In this document: in pieces, positions 15,950 through 24,019 of the stretch
How the letters are laid out: every line of letters begins with the position of its first letter
How positions within the stretch are numbered: the stretch's first letter is position 1
Assembly: GCA_009778715.1 (NCBI GenBank)
Contig: WRFR01000021.1
Span: forward strand, 1-35,981
Source: Coriobacteriia bacterium
GTDB taxonomy: Bacteria > Actinomycetota > Coriobacteriia > WRKU01 > WQUG01
DNA length: 35,981 nt
Direction of reading: 5' to 3'
The notes under the pieces: model-generated
What the model was told of the DNA's origin: nothing
Database searches by the model: none
The model's input: only the letters and a program-made list of their open reading frames with translations
Position numbers and translations under genes: made by a program

Positions 15950-16713
15950 CGGGGCGTCCCCTCCTGTGACGAAGGGGCGGCAGAGCGAGCAAGCTGATAG
16001 GGAGCCGCGCCGCCCAGCAGCGACTCGCAGCCGTCCCCAAACAGCCAGACACCCGCTGGCACCAGCAGCTCGGCGGCGCTGGCCAGCTGCGCCTCGTCAG
16101 GGGCGGCGCCGGACTCAGCTTCGATGCGCAGCCCATCCAGGCCATCACGTACGGCCGCCTGGGCGATAGGCACGAGCGCCGCCCCCCTGCCGCCGTGGCG
16201 GCAGAGCGCGGCCACGCCGACCACCATCAGGCGCGCCTCAGGGTGTGTGGCCGCGACGAGGCGCAGCGCGGCGATCCCTGCCTGACGCGCGCGCGCCAGG
16301 CCTGGCCTGCCGGTCAGTGCGTCGTCAGCGTCCTCGTCGCCTGCATGATAGAAGATCTCGAAGACGCGCGCGCCGGCCAGCGCCGCCCCCTCTGCGTTGC
16401 CGCCACTCGCCAGCGCTCCCCCGTCGGTCTGCAGTAGCAGCCGCCCAGCGCCGCCGCTTAACCCAGCGTCGCCCCGCTCACTTGCCGCCGCAATCAGGCG
16501 GGGCAGGTCGGGATGCGCAAACGGCTCAAACCCCCCAAAGGCCACATTGGCCGCCCCAGCGGACAGGCCAGCGAGCTCTGCCAGGATCTCATCAGTGGAG
16601 CGAGGCACAGGCGCCGCCGCCCCTGCTGATCGTTCGCACTGGGCGCAAGCGGCGATGCCGCCCTGCCCCAGGCCAATCAAGTGGAAAGTGAACGGAGTGT
16701 TCATGGTACCCAC
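15946..16713 (-). CDS. Degenerate radical-SAM-like protein, no intact cluster motif
   Basis: A 255-residue protein of unknown function. Its layout resembles the first half of a radical SAM barrel: a short strand (FHLIGLGQGG), a two-cysteine remnant CAQC (Cys23 and Cys26), a helix (TDEILAELAGL), then FGGFEPFAHPDLPRLI at 59-74, which closely echoes the radical SAM GGEP-xxHPDL signature, and RLLLQTDGG. The first cysteine of CxxxCxxC is replaced by Gly19, so a normal 4Fe-4S cluster seems unlikely. GTG 16713 is the longest start; ATG 16704 (MNTPFTF) is equally plausible. The gene is very rich in Ala and Gly. It lies 24 bases after glmM and overlaps the radical SAM gene that follows. Confidence 0.7.
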   Translation of the reverse strand: MGTMNTPFTFHLIGLGQGGIAACAQCERSAGAAAPVPRSTDEILAELAGLSAGAANVAFGGFEPFAHPDLPRLIAAASERGDAGLSGGAGRLLLQTDGGALASGGNAEGAALAGARVFEIFYHAGDEDADDALTGRPGLARARQAGIAALRLVAATHPEARLMVVGVAALCRHGGRGAALVPIAQAAVRDGLDGLRIEAESGAAPDEAQLASAAELLVPAGVWLFGDGCESLLGGAAPYQLARSAAPSSQEGTPR

Positions 16714-16737
16714 AACATTTCTGGAAACCTCGCCGCC

Positions 16738-18168
16738 TCAGCCCAGCTCGGCCTGGACCACGGCGACCAGACGCTCGACAGCTACGTGCGCGCGGTCCTC
16801 ATCAGAAGCCTCGACCATGACCCGGACCAATGGCTCGGTCCCTGAGGCCCGCAAAAGGACGCGGCCTTCATTGCCGAGCTCAGCTTCAACGGCCGCGACC
16901 GCGGCAGCAATTGCCGCGTTATCCGCTGCCCCCTCCCGGTCTGTAACCGCAACATTGACCAGGACCTGGGGATAGTGCTGCATCACCTCAGCAGACAGCA
17001 CAGAGAGCGGGCGTTGCGCTTTCGCCATGATCCGTGCCAGCATCAGAGCTGAGAGCAGCCCATCGCCAGTCGTATTATGTTCCAGGAAGATAATGTGACC
17101 ACTCTGCTCGCCCCCGACGACCAGGCCGTCAGCGCGCATGCGCTCCAGCACGTAACGGTCGCCCACCTGCGTGCGCAGGACCTCGATACCCGCCGCCTCC
17201 ATCGCGCGGACGAATCCCAGGTTACTCATGACCGTGGCTACCACAGCGCCGCCTTTGAGCTTGCCGCGGCCCTGAAGGTCAAGCGCGACCAGCGCCATAA
17301 TCTGATCCCCATCAAGCACCGCGCCCGTTTCATCAACTGCCAGGAGGCGGTCCGCGTCGCCATCATGGGCAAGTCCCAGGTCGAAACTGCCACTTTGCAC
17401 CAGCGCGCACAGGGGCCCCAGGCAGGTCGAACCACAGCCGACGTTGATATCGTCGCCCGAATAGTCCGTGTTGATCGCCGTGACCTCAGCGCCCAGTCGC
17501 TGAAACGCCCTCGGGGTCACGCGGCCCGATGCGCCGTGACCGCAGTCGATAGCGACCCGCAGCCCAGCAAGCGGGCGCGCATCTGTGGCCCCGCCATCGA
17601 TCGCCTCCGCTCCTGCAGCGCCACCCGCTCCCGCGCCACTTGCTCCCGCTCCCTCTCCTGTTAAGAGCGCGATGTCGTGCGCCAGATAGCGCTCAACTGC
17701 GTCGTTCACGTCATGGCGGCGCCCTACGCCTGTCCCCGTCGGGCGGCTGTCGGCAGAAGGCTCAGTCGCCAGCGCGTCGGCGATACGCGCCTCAAGCTCA
17801 TCAGAAAGCTTGAAGCCCTCGCGCGAGAAGACTTTAAGCCCGTTGTATTCAGGAGGGTTATGGCTGGCAGTGATCATGATCCCGCCGTTGGCCTGGAGCT
17901 CTGTCACCAGAAAAGCGACCGCGGGCGTCGGCAGGACGCCGCAGGTCAACGCGTCGCCTCCGGCCGCCATGATGCCCGCCGTCAGGGCCGCCTGAAGCAA
18001 CGTTGAGCTTCGGCGCGTATCGCGGCCTATAACAAAACGGGGATGTGCCTGGCCGTCAGCAAGAAAACGCCCCAGCGCGAACCCGAGCCTGAACGCCAGC
18101 TCAGGGCTGAGATCAGCGTTGGCCACGCCACGGATGCCGTCGGTACCAAAAAGCTTGTTGTGTGCCAT
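16738..18168 (-). CDS. glmM: Phosphoglucosamine mutase
   Basis: A 476-residue GlmM, which turns glucosamine-6-phosphate into glucosamine-1-phosphate for peptidoglycan precursors. LFGTDGIRGVAN opens the protein, the phosphorylated serine is Ser102 in ITASHNPPEYNG, the metal loop is DGDADR at 269-274, the sugar loop GGEQSGH is near 354-360, and the phosphate loop RASGTEPLVRVM is near the end. GGGGAGG six bases before ATG 18168 supports the start. Residues about 171-198 are an unusual Gly/Ala/Ser-rich stretch (GEGAGASGAGAGGAAGAEA) at a domain boundary, longer than usual for the family. The gene lies downstream of rplM-rpsI, a frequent arrangement. Confidence 0.97.
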   Translation of the reverse strand: MAHNKLFGTDGIRGVANADLSPELAFRLGFALGRFLADGQAHPRFVIGRDTRRSSTLLQAALTAGIMAAGGDALTCGVLPTPAVAFLVTELQANGGIMITASHNPPEYNGLKVFSREGFKLSDELEARIADALATEPSADSRPTGTGVGRRHDVNDAVERYLAHDIALLTGEGAGASGAGAGGAAGAEAIDGGATDARPLAGLRVAIDCGHGASGRVTPRAFQRLGAEVTAINTDYSGDDINVGCGSTCLGPLCALVQSGSFDLGLAHDGDADRLLAVDETGAVLDGDQIMALVALDLQGRGKLKGGAVVATVMSNLGFVRAMEAAGIEVLRTQVGDRYVLERMRADGLVVGGEQSGHIIFLEHNTTGDGLLSALMLARIMAKAQRPLSVLSAEVMQHYPQVLVNVAVTDREGAADNAAIAAAVAAVEAELGNEGRVLLRASGTEPLVRVMVEASDEDRAHVAVERLVAVVQAELG

Positions 18169-18262
18169 CAGAACCTCCCCTTATAGTACGAGGATAGCCA
18201 GCAGAAAAGATGGGAAAGAAAGGCTTCCACCTGACGAGCGGATCGTTTCGCGTAAGCCTTGA

Positions 18263-18303
18263 AGAGCGGTTCGTGTCGGGCTATCGCCCTTGAGAACCGC
18301 TCT
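18263..18303 (-). terminator. Hairpin between rpsI and glmM
   Basis: AGAGCGGTTC (18263-18272) and GAACCGCTCT (18294-18303) are exact 10-bp inverted arms; an inner GGGC/GCCC pair strengthens the fold. It lies 28 bases after the rpsI stop. On the minus strand no T-run follows, so it may only attenuate read-through into glmM. Confidence 0.5.
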
Positions 18304-18330
18304 GAGTGGCTTAGACGGAACGAGACGCCG

Positions 18331-19044
18331 TCAGCGCTTGGAGAACTGCGGACGCTTGCGCGCCTTCTTCAGACCATACTTCTTGCGCTCGACCATACGA
18401 GGGTCACGCGAGAGCAGGCCCGCGCGCTTCAGCTCGCCACGAAGTTCTTCGTCGCTTGCAAGCAACGCACGAGCGATGCCCAGCCGCAGAGCGCCGGCCT
18501 GGCCGGATATGCCGCCGCCACTCAGAAGCGCGATGACGTCGAACTTCCCTACGGCGTCGATCGCCCGCAGTGGAGCCTCAACGAAGGTCTTTAAGGCCTC
18601 GCGGCCAAAGTAATCCTCAGCATACTGCCCGTTGCAGTAGATCTTGCCCGTGCCCGCAAACACGCGTACGCGCGCCACCGCGTTCTTGCGGCGTCCCGTA
18701 CCTTGGTACGCGACCGTCGGCTTAGGCAGGACCGGCTTCTCCTTCGCAGGCTTTGCTGCAGCGACAGGCTTAGCGGCCGGTTTCTCCGCGGCTGGTTTCA
18801 CCTTTGCAGGAGCCTCCTCGGCTGCTTTCTCTGCCGCTGGCTTTTTCTCAGCTGTCTTCTTCGCTGCCGGTTTCTCCTCGGCTTTCTCGTCCGCCGCTTT
18901 CTCTGCCGCTGGTTTTTTTGCGGCAGGCTTTTTCGCAGCGGCCTTCTTGGGTGCTGCCTTCTTCGCGGGAGCCTTCTCAGCAGCCTCTACGGGAGCGGTG
19001 GCCTCAGCTTCTTCGGCCTTCGCGGTCTTTTTCTCTTCAGCCAT
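18331..19044 (-). CDS. rpsI: 30S ribosomal protein S9 (uS9) with long Lys/Ala/Pro-rich N-terminal extension
   Basis: A 237-residue S9. The normal domain of about 130 residues begins near residue 108 ([19 protein letters not shown]) and ends with the canonical RPQFSKR tail that reaches the ribosomal P site. The first 105 residues are an Ala/Lys/Pro/Glu repeat ([19 protein letters not shown] and similar), likely disordered and net basic. ATG 19044 starts three bases after the rplM stop. Long extensions of this composition occur on ribosomal proteins of some actinobacteria; the role is unknown. Confidence 0.96.
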   Translation of the reverse strand: MAEEKKTAKAEEAEATAPVEAAEKAPAKKAAPKKAAAKKPAAKKPAAEKAADEKAEEKPAAKKTAEKKPAAEKAAEEAPAKVKPAAEKPAAKPVAAAKPAKEKPVLPKPTVAYQGTGRRKNAVARVRVFAGTGKIYCNGQYAEDYFGREALKTFVEAPLRAIDAVGKFDVIALLSGGGISGQAGALRLGIARALLASDEELRGELKRAGLLSRDPRMVERKKYGLKKARKRPQFSKR

Positions 19045-19047
19045 CGT

Positions 19048-19482
19048 TTATGCCTCCAAAGTGATCGGACGCGGATCCTGCGCCTGATGTGGATGATCGG
19101 GACCAGCGTACACATGGAGCTTCTTGCCCATCTGACGGCCCAGCGTGCCCTTGGGCAGCATGCCGTATACCGCTTTCTCGATCACACGCTCAGGATGTTT
19201 TTCCATCATGGTTCTGAAACTGGTCTCTTTCAGGCCACCGGGATATCCGCTGTACGAATAATAGGCCTTCTGCTCGGCTTTATTACCTGTCAGGCGGATC
19301 TTATCAGCGTTGACGATAACCACGAAGTCACCTGTATCGACATTCGGGGTATAGGTCGGTTTGGTCTTGCCGCGCAGGATCATCGCGACCTGGGTCGCCA
19401 GGCGGCCAAGTACCATATCGGTCGCGTCGATGAGCAACCATTCACGGTCGACCTCGCCAGGTTTTGCATAGTAAGTTTTCAC
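19048..19482 (-). CDS. rplM: 50S ribosomal protein L13 (uL13)
   Basis: A 144-residue L13 with [16 protein letters not shown], the central [16 protein letters not shown] and the conserved [20 protein letters not shown]. The frame opens at ATG 19494, but GGAGGAG at 19485-19491 is an ideal ribosome site for the GTG at 19482, and the resulting start ([11 protein letters not shown]) matches the family, so I place the start there. First gene of the rplM-rpsI operon. Confidence 0.95.
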   Translation of the reverse strand: MKTYYAKPGEVDREWLLIDATDMVLGRLATQVAMILRGKTKPTYTPNVDTGDFVVIVNADKIRLTGNKAEQKAYYSYSGYPGGLKETSFRTMMEKHPERVIEKAVYGMLPKGTLGRQMGKKLHVYAGPDHPHQAQDPRPITLEA

Positions 19483-19543
19483 GTGCTCCTCCATAGGATC
19501 GGGGTGTTACTTATCACGGGGCTGTGTGAAAGTGAACCTTTCT

Positions 19544-19572
19544 ATTCTACCGGGAGCACTCTTAGCACGCAA
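19544..19572 (-). promoter_or_regulatory. rplM-rpsI promoter
   Basis: Minus-strand TTGCGT (19567-19572), a 17-base spacer and TAGAAT (19544-19549), giving a leader of about 55 bases before the rplM GTG. A good sigma-70-type match at the expected place. Confidence 0.75.
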
Positions 19573-19634
19573 CTTACCCCACAAGTAAGCCCTGCAAGTC
19601 CGCAAGATAAGCATAGGCATACTCGCGGCAGCAA

Positions 19635-19669
19635 TGTTAAAAACTTTTCTGAAATGAAAGTTTTTAACA
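19635..19669. repeat. Palindrome copy 1 upstream of DUF4143 ATPase
   Basis: TGTTAAAAACTTT and AAAGTTTTTAACA are perfect 13-bp inverted arms around a nine-base loop. Followed by TGAAATGG, as is copy 2. Confidence 0.9.
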
Positions 19670-19710
19670 TGAAATGGCTACAGATCAATCAATCCCGCTC
19701 AAATGTGCGC

Positions 19711-19716
19711 TATAAT
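19711..19716 (+). promoter_or_regulatory. -10 element TATAAT of the DUF4143 ATPase gene
   Basis: A perfect TATAAT 50 bases before ATG 19766, abutting palindrome copy 2. No good -35 at the normal distance. A protein bound to the palindrome would block RNA polymerase, so the copies are probable operators. Confidence 0.6.
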
Positions 19717-19750
19717 GTTAAAAACTTCTTTGAAATAAAAGTTTTTAACA
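19716..19750. repeat. Palindrome copy 2, overlapping the -10 element
   Basis: TGTTAAAAACTT and AAGTTTTTAACA are 12-bp inverted arms. The copy is the same length (35 bases) as copy 1, lies 81 bp downstream and is again followed by TGAAATGG. Its first base is the last base of a perfect TATAAT. Confidence 0.9.
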
Positions 19751-19765
19751 TGAAATGGGAGTACT

Positions 19766-21052
19766 ATGAAGTTAGTTCAGCGTGAACGATATATCGATCA
19801 AGTCCTTGCCTTCAGGGATAAAGATCTCATCAAAGTTGTGACGGGATTACGGCGTTGTGGGAAGTCGAGCCTGCTTACCCTGGTTGCAGAAAAGCTTGCC
19901 CAGGACGGCGTCCCCCCGCAACGTATCATCACTCTCAATTTGGAATCCATGCAAGCCAGCGTACCGGAAGACCCAAAGTCTCTCTATCACTACTTTGAAG
20001 AGCGGATGGATCGCGGCGCACGCGCCTATGTTTTCATCGATGAGGTCCAACGGATCCTGGGCTGGGAAGAGGCTGTCAACGCAATGCGTATTGACTTCGA
20101 CTGCGATATCTATCTCACCGGATCAAACGCCTTCCTCTTGTCGAGCGAGTTGGCGACCTATCTCTCAGGCCGCTATATCGAGATCAAGATGCTGCCGCTC
20201 ACTTTCAAGGAATACCTGGATTTCAAGGGACTGACTTTCTTTGACGTTGAGGGGCCACAGTCGAACATGGCCACTGATGGAAAAGGGTTCTTCACCTTAG
20301 ACCGGCTCTTCCAGGATTACTGCCAATTTGGTGGCATGCCCTATCTTGCAGCCGAAAACATCGACCTAGAGACACATCGCAGCTATCTAAACACGCTCTA
20401 TCAGTCCGTTGTCACGCGCGACATCTTAAACCGCGAGCGCATACACGCAAAACGTACGATCACAAACCCTGAGCTTTTGAGAAGACTGGTCCTGTTCCTC
20501 GCTGAAAACATTGGAAATAGCAATTCATTTAACAGCATCACTAATACACTTAAGGCGGAGCAGTTGAGCCCCGCCAACGCGACCGTTGAGGCCTATGCGG
20601 CCGCGCTGGTCGACGCCTATCTTTTCTATCCCGTTTTACGTTACGACATCAAGGGCAAAGATCATCTGAAGACGCTCGGCAAATACTACATCGCCGATGT
20701 GGGACTCCGAAACTACCTGCTGGGATATCGCAACCTTGATCAGGGAAGCATTCTTGAGAACATCGTGTATCTGCAACTGCTATTCAATGGATTTGAAGTA
20801 AGCATTGGAAAGATTGGGCAAACGGAGATAGATTTCATCGCCGCCAAGCCCGGCAAGCGCGTCTACATCCAAGTCGCCAGCACCCTGCAAAATGAAGATA
20901 CCCAAAACCGCGAGCTGCGCCCCTTTAAGCTTCTTGATGACGCCTACCCACGCTACCTCATCTTTGGCGAAGGAACCTATCCGACCGACATCGACGGCAT
21001 CCGCATCGTGAGCATCATCGACTTCCTGTTAGGCCGCATTGGCGAGCTCTAG
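19766..21052 (+). CDS. ATPase with AAA_14 and DUF4143 domains
   Basis: A 428-residue protein. The N-terminal AAA_14 domain has Walker A GLRRCGKSS at residues 27-35, Walker B AYVFIDEVQRI near 86-96 and a sensor-like IYLTGSNAFLLS near 115-126. The later part is DUF4143: the RDILNRERI segment, a winged-helix-like region and a PD-(D/E)xK nuclease-like core (LENIVYLQLLFNGFEV, then EIDFIAAKPGKRVYIQVAST) with Glu, Asp and Gln in the usual places. GGGAG lies four bases before ATG 19766. Family members are widespread, often stand-alone and of unknown role; a link to mobile-element control or DNA processing is often suspected. It lies alone, divergent from rplM, behind two palindromes. Confidence 0.9.
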   Translation: MKLVQRERYIDQVLAFRDKDLIKVVTGLRRCGKSSLLTLVAEKLAQDGVPPQRIITLNLESMQASVPEDPKSLYHYFEERMDRGARAYVFIDEVQRILGWEEAVNAMRIDFDCDIYLTGSNAFLLSSELATYLSGRYIEIKMLPLTFKEYLDFKGLTFFDVEGPQSNMATDGKGFFTLDRLFQDYCQFGGMPYLAAENIDLETHRSYLNTLYQSVVTRDILNRERIHAKRTITNPELLRRLVLFLAENIGNSNSFNSITNTLKAEQLSPANATVEAYAAALVDAYLFYPVLRYDIKGKDHLKTLGKYYIADVGLRNYLLGYRNLDQGSILENIVYLQLLFNGFEVSIGKIGQTEIDFIAAKPGKRVYIQVASTLQNEDTQNRELRPFKLLDDAYPRYLIFGEGTYPTDIDGIRIVSIIDFLLGRIGEL

Positions 21053-21100
21053 GCAAGCCGGTATGGTCGAGGGCTACTTAAGGAGCAGGCCTTTCGTCCA

Positions 21101-21478
21101 TTAATTGCCTTTCTGCCTGCTGTTAGAGTTTGAGTTCCTCTTCCTGTTGGCAGCTTTCCGGGCTTCCGCGGCTTTCCTGGCCGCAAGCGCCTTTTTCTCC
21201 GCAGCCACCTTACTGGCAGCCGCTCTCTCAGCCTCTGAGGAACTATTCGGGGCAGTATGGGTGCTCTTCTGCCCGCTCGTGTCTGTTGGCCCAGCGTCCT
21301 TCGCAGAGCTGCCCTTTGTGCCGGGCTCCACAGAAGTTGTTGCGACCTGAGACGCAGCAGGGCCGGTCTTGTTCGAGGACGACTTCGGGCTTCCACAACC
21401 CGCAAGGCCGCCGACAATAAGGATCATGCAAGCGCCCAGCGCCACAGCATACAACGTTATCTTCCCTGGCTTCTGCAT
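21101..21478 (-). CDS. Small lipoprotein with Lys/Ala-rich tail
   Basis: A 125-residue protein. Residues 1-30 are a lipoprotein signal (MQKPGKITLYAVALGACMIL, then lipobox LAGC), giving a lipidated cysteine at about residue 28. A Ser/Thr/Pro-rich middle is followed by a strongly charged helical tail (EAERAAASKVAAEKKALAAR) ending in an Asn/Ser/Lys stretch. GGAAG five bases before ATG 21478 makes this start better than those at 21514 or 21496. It lies 42 bases after the sensor kinase gene and may be the third gene of that operon, perhaps monitoring the same envelope signal. No family recognised. Confidence 0.75.
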   Translation of the reverse strand: MQKPGKITLYAVALGACMILIVGGLAGCGSPKSSSNKTGPAASQVATTSVEPGTKGSSAKDAGPTDTSGQKSTHTAPNSSSEAERAAASKVAAEKKALAARKAAEARKAANRKRNSNSNSRQKGN

Positions 21479-21520
21479 CAGTACTTCCGTTCTCATCTGG
21501 ATCGCCAAAAACATCCGTCC

Positions 21521-23035
21521 CTATTTTACCGTGGGGAGCGCGAAAGAAAACGAGGTACCCTTGCCGACCTCACTGGTGACATCGATCGTCCCTTTATGGC
21601 GATCGATGATCTCTTTGGTGATGGGCAGGCCAATGCCAATGCCGCCCGTTGCGCGATCCCGGGCCTCATCGGCGCGCCAGAAGCGCGTGAACAGTTTTTC
21701 CAGGTCGTCTGGCTTGATGCCGATCCCACTGTCGATCACGCTGATGCGATAGGATCTGGTCTTCTTCTCGTAGTCCCCGCGTATCATGATCGTACCCCCC
21801 TCCGGCGTATAACGCGCCGCGTTCGAGAGAAGGTTACCGATCGCTTGTTGCAGGCGGTCGGCGTCGCCCATGATATAGTAGCCCGTCTTGAACTCAGAAA
21901 GTAGCCTCAGGCCGGAGGATTCGATCAGCTGGCCGTGGATATCAAGGGCAGCGCGCGCGGGCTGGTCTGCCGGTATGCGCTTCATCTGAAACAGCAAAGA
22001 TCCCGCCTCAAGGCGTGAGAGCTCCAGGATGCCATTAGTAAGCCGCGTCAGGCGCTGTGTTTCATGGCTGATGGTCGACAGATGCGTACTGTCCGCCGGA
22101 AAGATCCCGTCCTCGATCGCCTCGACGGTGGCCTGGATACCCATGAGCGGCGTCTTCAGCTCATGGGCTACATCGCTTGTCATCCGGCGCTCAAGTTTAC
22201 GATCAGCGTCAATGGCGTCAGCCATATTGTCAAAGGTTTCGCCCAGCTGGGAGATCTCATCGGTACCGGTCAGCCCGGTACGGGCCGAAGATTCCCCGTC
22301 GCGCAGGGCGGCGGCGGCGTCGGTGATGCGGTTGATCGGGCGCACCAAGCGCCGGGAATAGGTGACGCCCGCAAGCGTCGCAATCAGTATCGCAAGGCAG
22401 GCAGAAAGCCCCAACGCGACCATCGAAGACGTCCGCATAGCTACGTCGCGGCTGCTGAGCAAGCCACCGGTCCCATAGGCCCAGACACGGACGGTCCCCA
22501 CAACCTGGCCACTACCGGAAACAACATTGGACGTAGTGATAGTACCATTGGGCCGGTCAGGCGCAGCCAGTTCATCAACATCGGCTTGCCCGTCAGTAAG
22601 GGGATCGCCACCCACACCCTGACCGGTCATGCTCTGCTCATGTTGGCGTAGCACGGCTTCGTCATACACAACGTTTTGCCTCATGTCGAGTATCTGGACC
22701 CCGATATCGGCACGCGCGCCGACCTGCGGGATCACCGTGAAGGCAGACAGGTTCCAACCCCCATACACATCATAGGCCTGACCGGCAGAAACCGCCGTTG
22801 TATCAGCAATAGATTGCAAACTGCTGCGTACGTAGTCATTGAATTGATAATCCCACACTAAGAATGTGATGACCCCGGCCAGGATCGCCGTGAAAGCGGC
22901 AACTAAAGCGAATGCGAACCCAAGGCGTGAAGAAAAGACACTCGGCCGCCGGGAAGCAGAGTCTTGTTCAGAGCGCCGGGAAAAGCGCTGTATCAGCTTA
23001 CTTGGCGCCACGTTTCTTTTCACTTGCCTCAGCAA
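21521..23035 (-). CDS. Sensor histidine kinase (HAMP, HisKA, HATPase)
   Basis: A 504-residue class I kinase. Membrane helices at about residues 37-61 and 205-226 bracket an extracytoplasmic sensor of about 140 residues. HAMP covers about 227-280. The phospho-acceptor is His291 in SDVAHELKTPLMGI. The ATPase has N-box LLSNAARYTPEGG, G1 VIDSGIGIKPDDL, the F-box LFTRFWRADEARD and G2 GGIGIGLPITKEI. The layout resembles BaeS/PhoR-type kinases that sense envelope stress or ions; no ligand motif is recognised. It overlaps the response-regulator gene by 38 bases, so the true start might be slightly downstream. Confidence 0.95.
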   Translation of the reverse strand: MLRQVKRNVAPSKLIQRFSRRSEQDSASRRPSVFSSRLGFAFALVAAFTAILAGVITFLVWDYQFNDYVRSSLQSIADTTAVSAGQAYDVYGGWNLSAFTVIPQVGARADIGVQILDMRQNVVYDEAVLRQHEQSMTGQGVGGDPLTDGQADVDELAAPDRPNGTITTSNVVSGSGQVVGTVRVWAYGTGGLLSSRDVAMRTSSMVALGLSACLAILIATLAGVTYSRRLVRPINRITDAAAALRDGESSARTGLTGTDEISQLGETFDNMADAIDADRKLERRMTSDVAHELKTPLMGIQATVEAIEDGIFPADSTHLSTISHETQRLTRLTNGILELSRLEAGSLLFQMKRIPADQPARAALDIHGQLIESSGLRLLSEFKTGYYIMGDADRLQQAIGNLLSNAARYTPEGGTIMIRGDYEKKTRSYRISVIDSGIGIKPDDLEKLFTRFWRADEARDRATGGIGIGLPITKEIIDRHKGTIDVTSEVGKGTSFSFALPTVK

Positions 23036-23816
23036 GAGCTTCTTCCGGCTCGGCTGCGATCAGGGGCTCATCTTCTGCTGGGCCATCTTCTGGCACAGAG
23101 CCCTCCTGAGGCTCAAAGCGATACCCGACGCCATGCACGGTGTAGATGAAGCGGGGGTTGCGCGGATCATCGCCGAGTTTCGCGCGCAGATTCTTGACGT
23201 GGCTGTCGACCGTGCGCTCGTATCCCTCGAAGTCGTAGCCCAGCACCTTCTCGACCAACTCCATACGCGAATACACGCGGCCCGGATAGCGCGCAAGCGT
23301 AGTGAGCAGCTTAAACTCACTGGCCGTCAGGTCAAGGTCCTTGCCAGCAAGGAGCGCCTGGTGCGCCGTGACATCAAGCTCCAGATCCCCATAGACCAGC
23401 TTGTCACGCTGCGGCTCGTCGCCTGTGTGGACCCGGCGCAGCAGCGCACGCACACGCGCGATCAACTCGCGGGGGCTGAAAGGCTTGATGAGGTAATCAT
23501 CAGCGCCCATCTCCAGACCCATGATGCGATCATCAAGCTCGCCTTTGGCGGTCAACATGATGAGCGGCACATCACTATGGTTACGAATCTCGCGGCATAC
23601 GACCTCGCCTGAGACCTTTGGGAGCATCAGGTCTAAAATGACCAGGTCAAAACGATGGGTCGCGAATGCGTCGAGCGCGGCGCGACCGTCGGCAGCCGGA
23701 GTGACCCAGTAACCCTCGCGCTCAAGATAGGCGGCAACGGCGTCACGGATGGTCTTCTCATCTTCGACCAAAAGGATCCGCCGCGTCTCGACCTTGCGTG
23801 TTTCTGATGTTGGCAT
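22998..23816 (-). CDS. OmpR/PhoB-family response regulator
   Basis: A 272-residue regulator. The receiver has the acidic pair near 18-20 (VEDE), phospho-acceptor Asp62 in ILDLMLPKVSG, Thr89 and Lys111 in LIKPFSPRE. The winged-helix output domain covers about 133-232 and ends in FIYTVHGVGYRFEPQ. A Glu/Ala-rich tail of 37 residues (EDGPAEDEPLIAAEPEEALA and on) follows, which most relatives lack. GGGGAGG six bases before ATG 23816 is a strong ribosome site. It is first in the two-component operon; a small gene fragment sits immediately upstream. Confidence 0.95.
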   Translation of the reverse strand: MPTSETRKVETRRILLVEDEKTIRDAVAAYLEREGYWVTPAADGRAALDAFATHRFDLVILDLMLPKVSGEVVCREIRNHSDVPLIMLTAKGELDDRIMGLEMGADDYLIKPFSPRELIARVRALLRRVHTGDEPQRDKLVYGDLELDVTAHQALLAGKDLDLTASEFKLLTTLARYPGRVYSRMELVEKVLGYDFEGYERTVDSHVKNLRAKLGDDPRNPRFIYTVHGVGYRFEPQEGSVPEDGPAEDEPLIAAEPEEALAEASEKKRGAK

Positions 23817-23833
23817 AAACGCCTCCCCAGCTA

Positions 23834-23998
23834 TGGCGATAGTGGACTTTCCTGTTCCTCTAAGTGTAGCGCGGCATCAAGCGTCTCCACAATTGTCTCC
23901 ACAATTCGAGCGGAAGGCGTCCCCATCATGCCCGCTTGCTTGAGTTTATCTTGTAATTCAGCCTGAGAAGGATAACTCAGCTTTAAATTTTGTCTCAT
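23834..23998 (-). pseudogene. Fragment of the SurA-N-like gene (duplicate of part of 27428-28087)
   Basis: A 54-codon frame (MRQNLKLSYPSQAELQDKLK and on). Its bases 23927-23977 match 27686-27736 in the SurA-N-like gene at 49 of 51 positions, giving the shared peptide SYPSQAELQDKLKQAGM. After that the sequence is unrelated and includes a 12-bp tandem duplication (TCTCCACAATTG/C at 23884-23907). It is most likely a leftover of a duplication or deletion at the edge of the RHS island. It ends 18 bases before the response-regulator start. Confidence 0.75.
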
Positions 23999-24019
23999 GC
24001 TGCCCTTCTTCTTTCAGGT

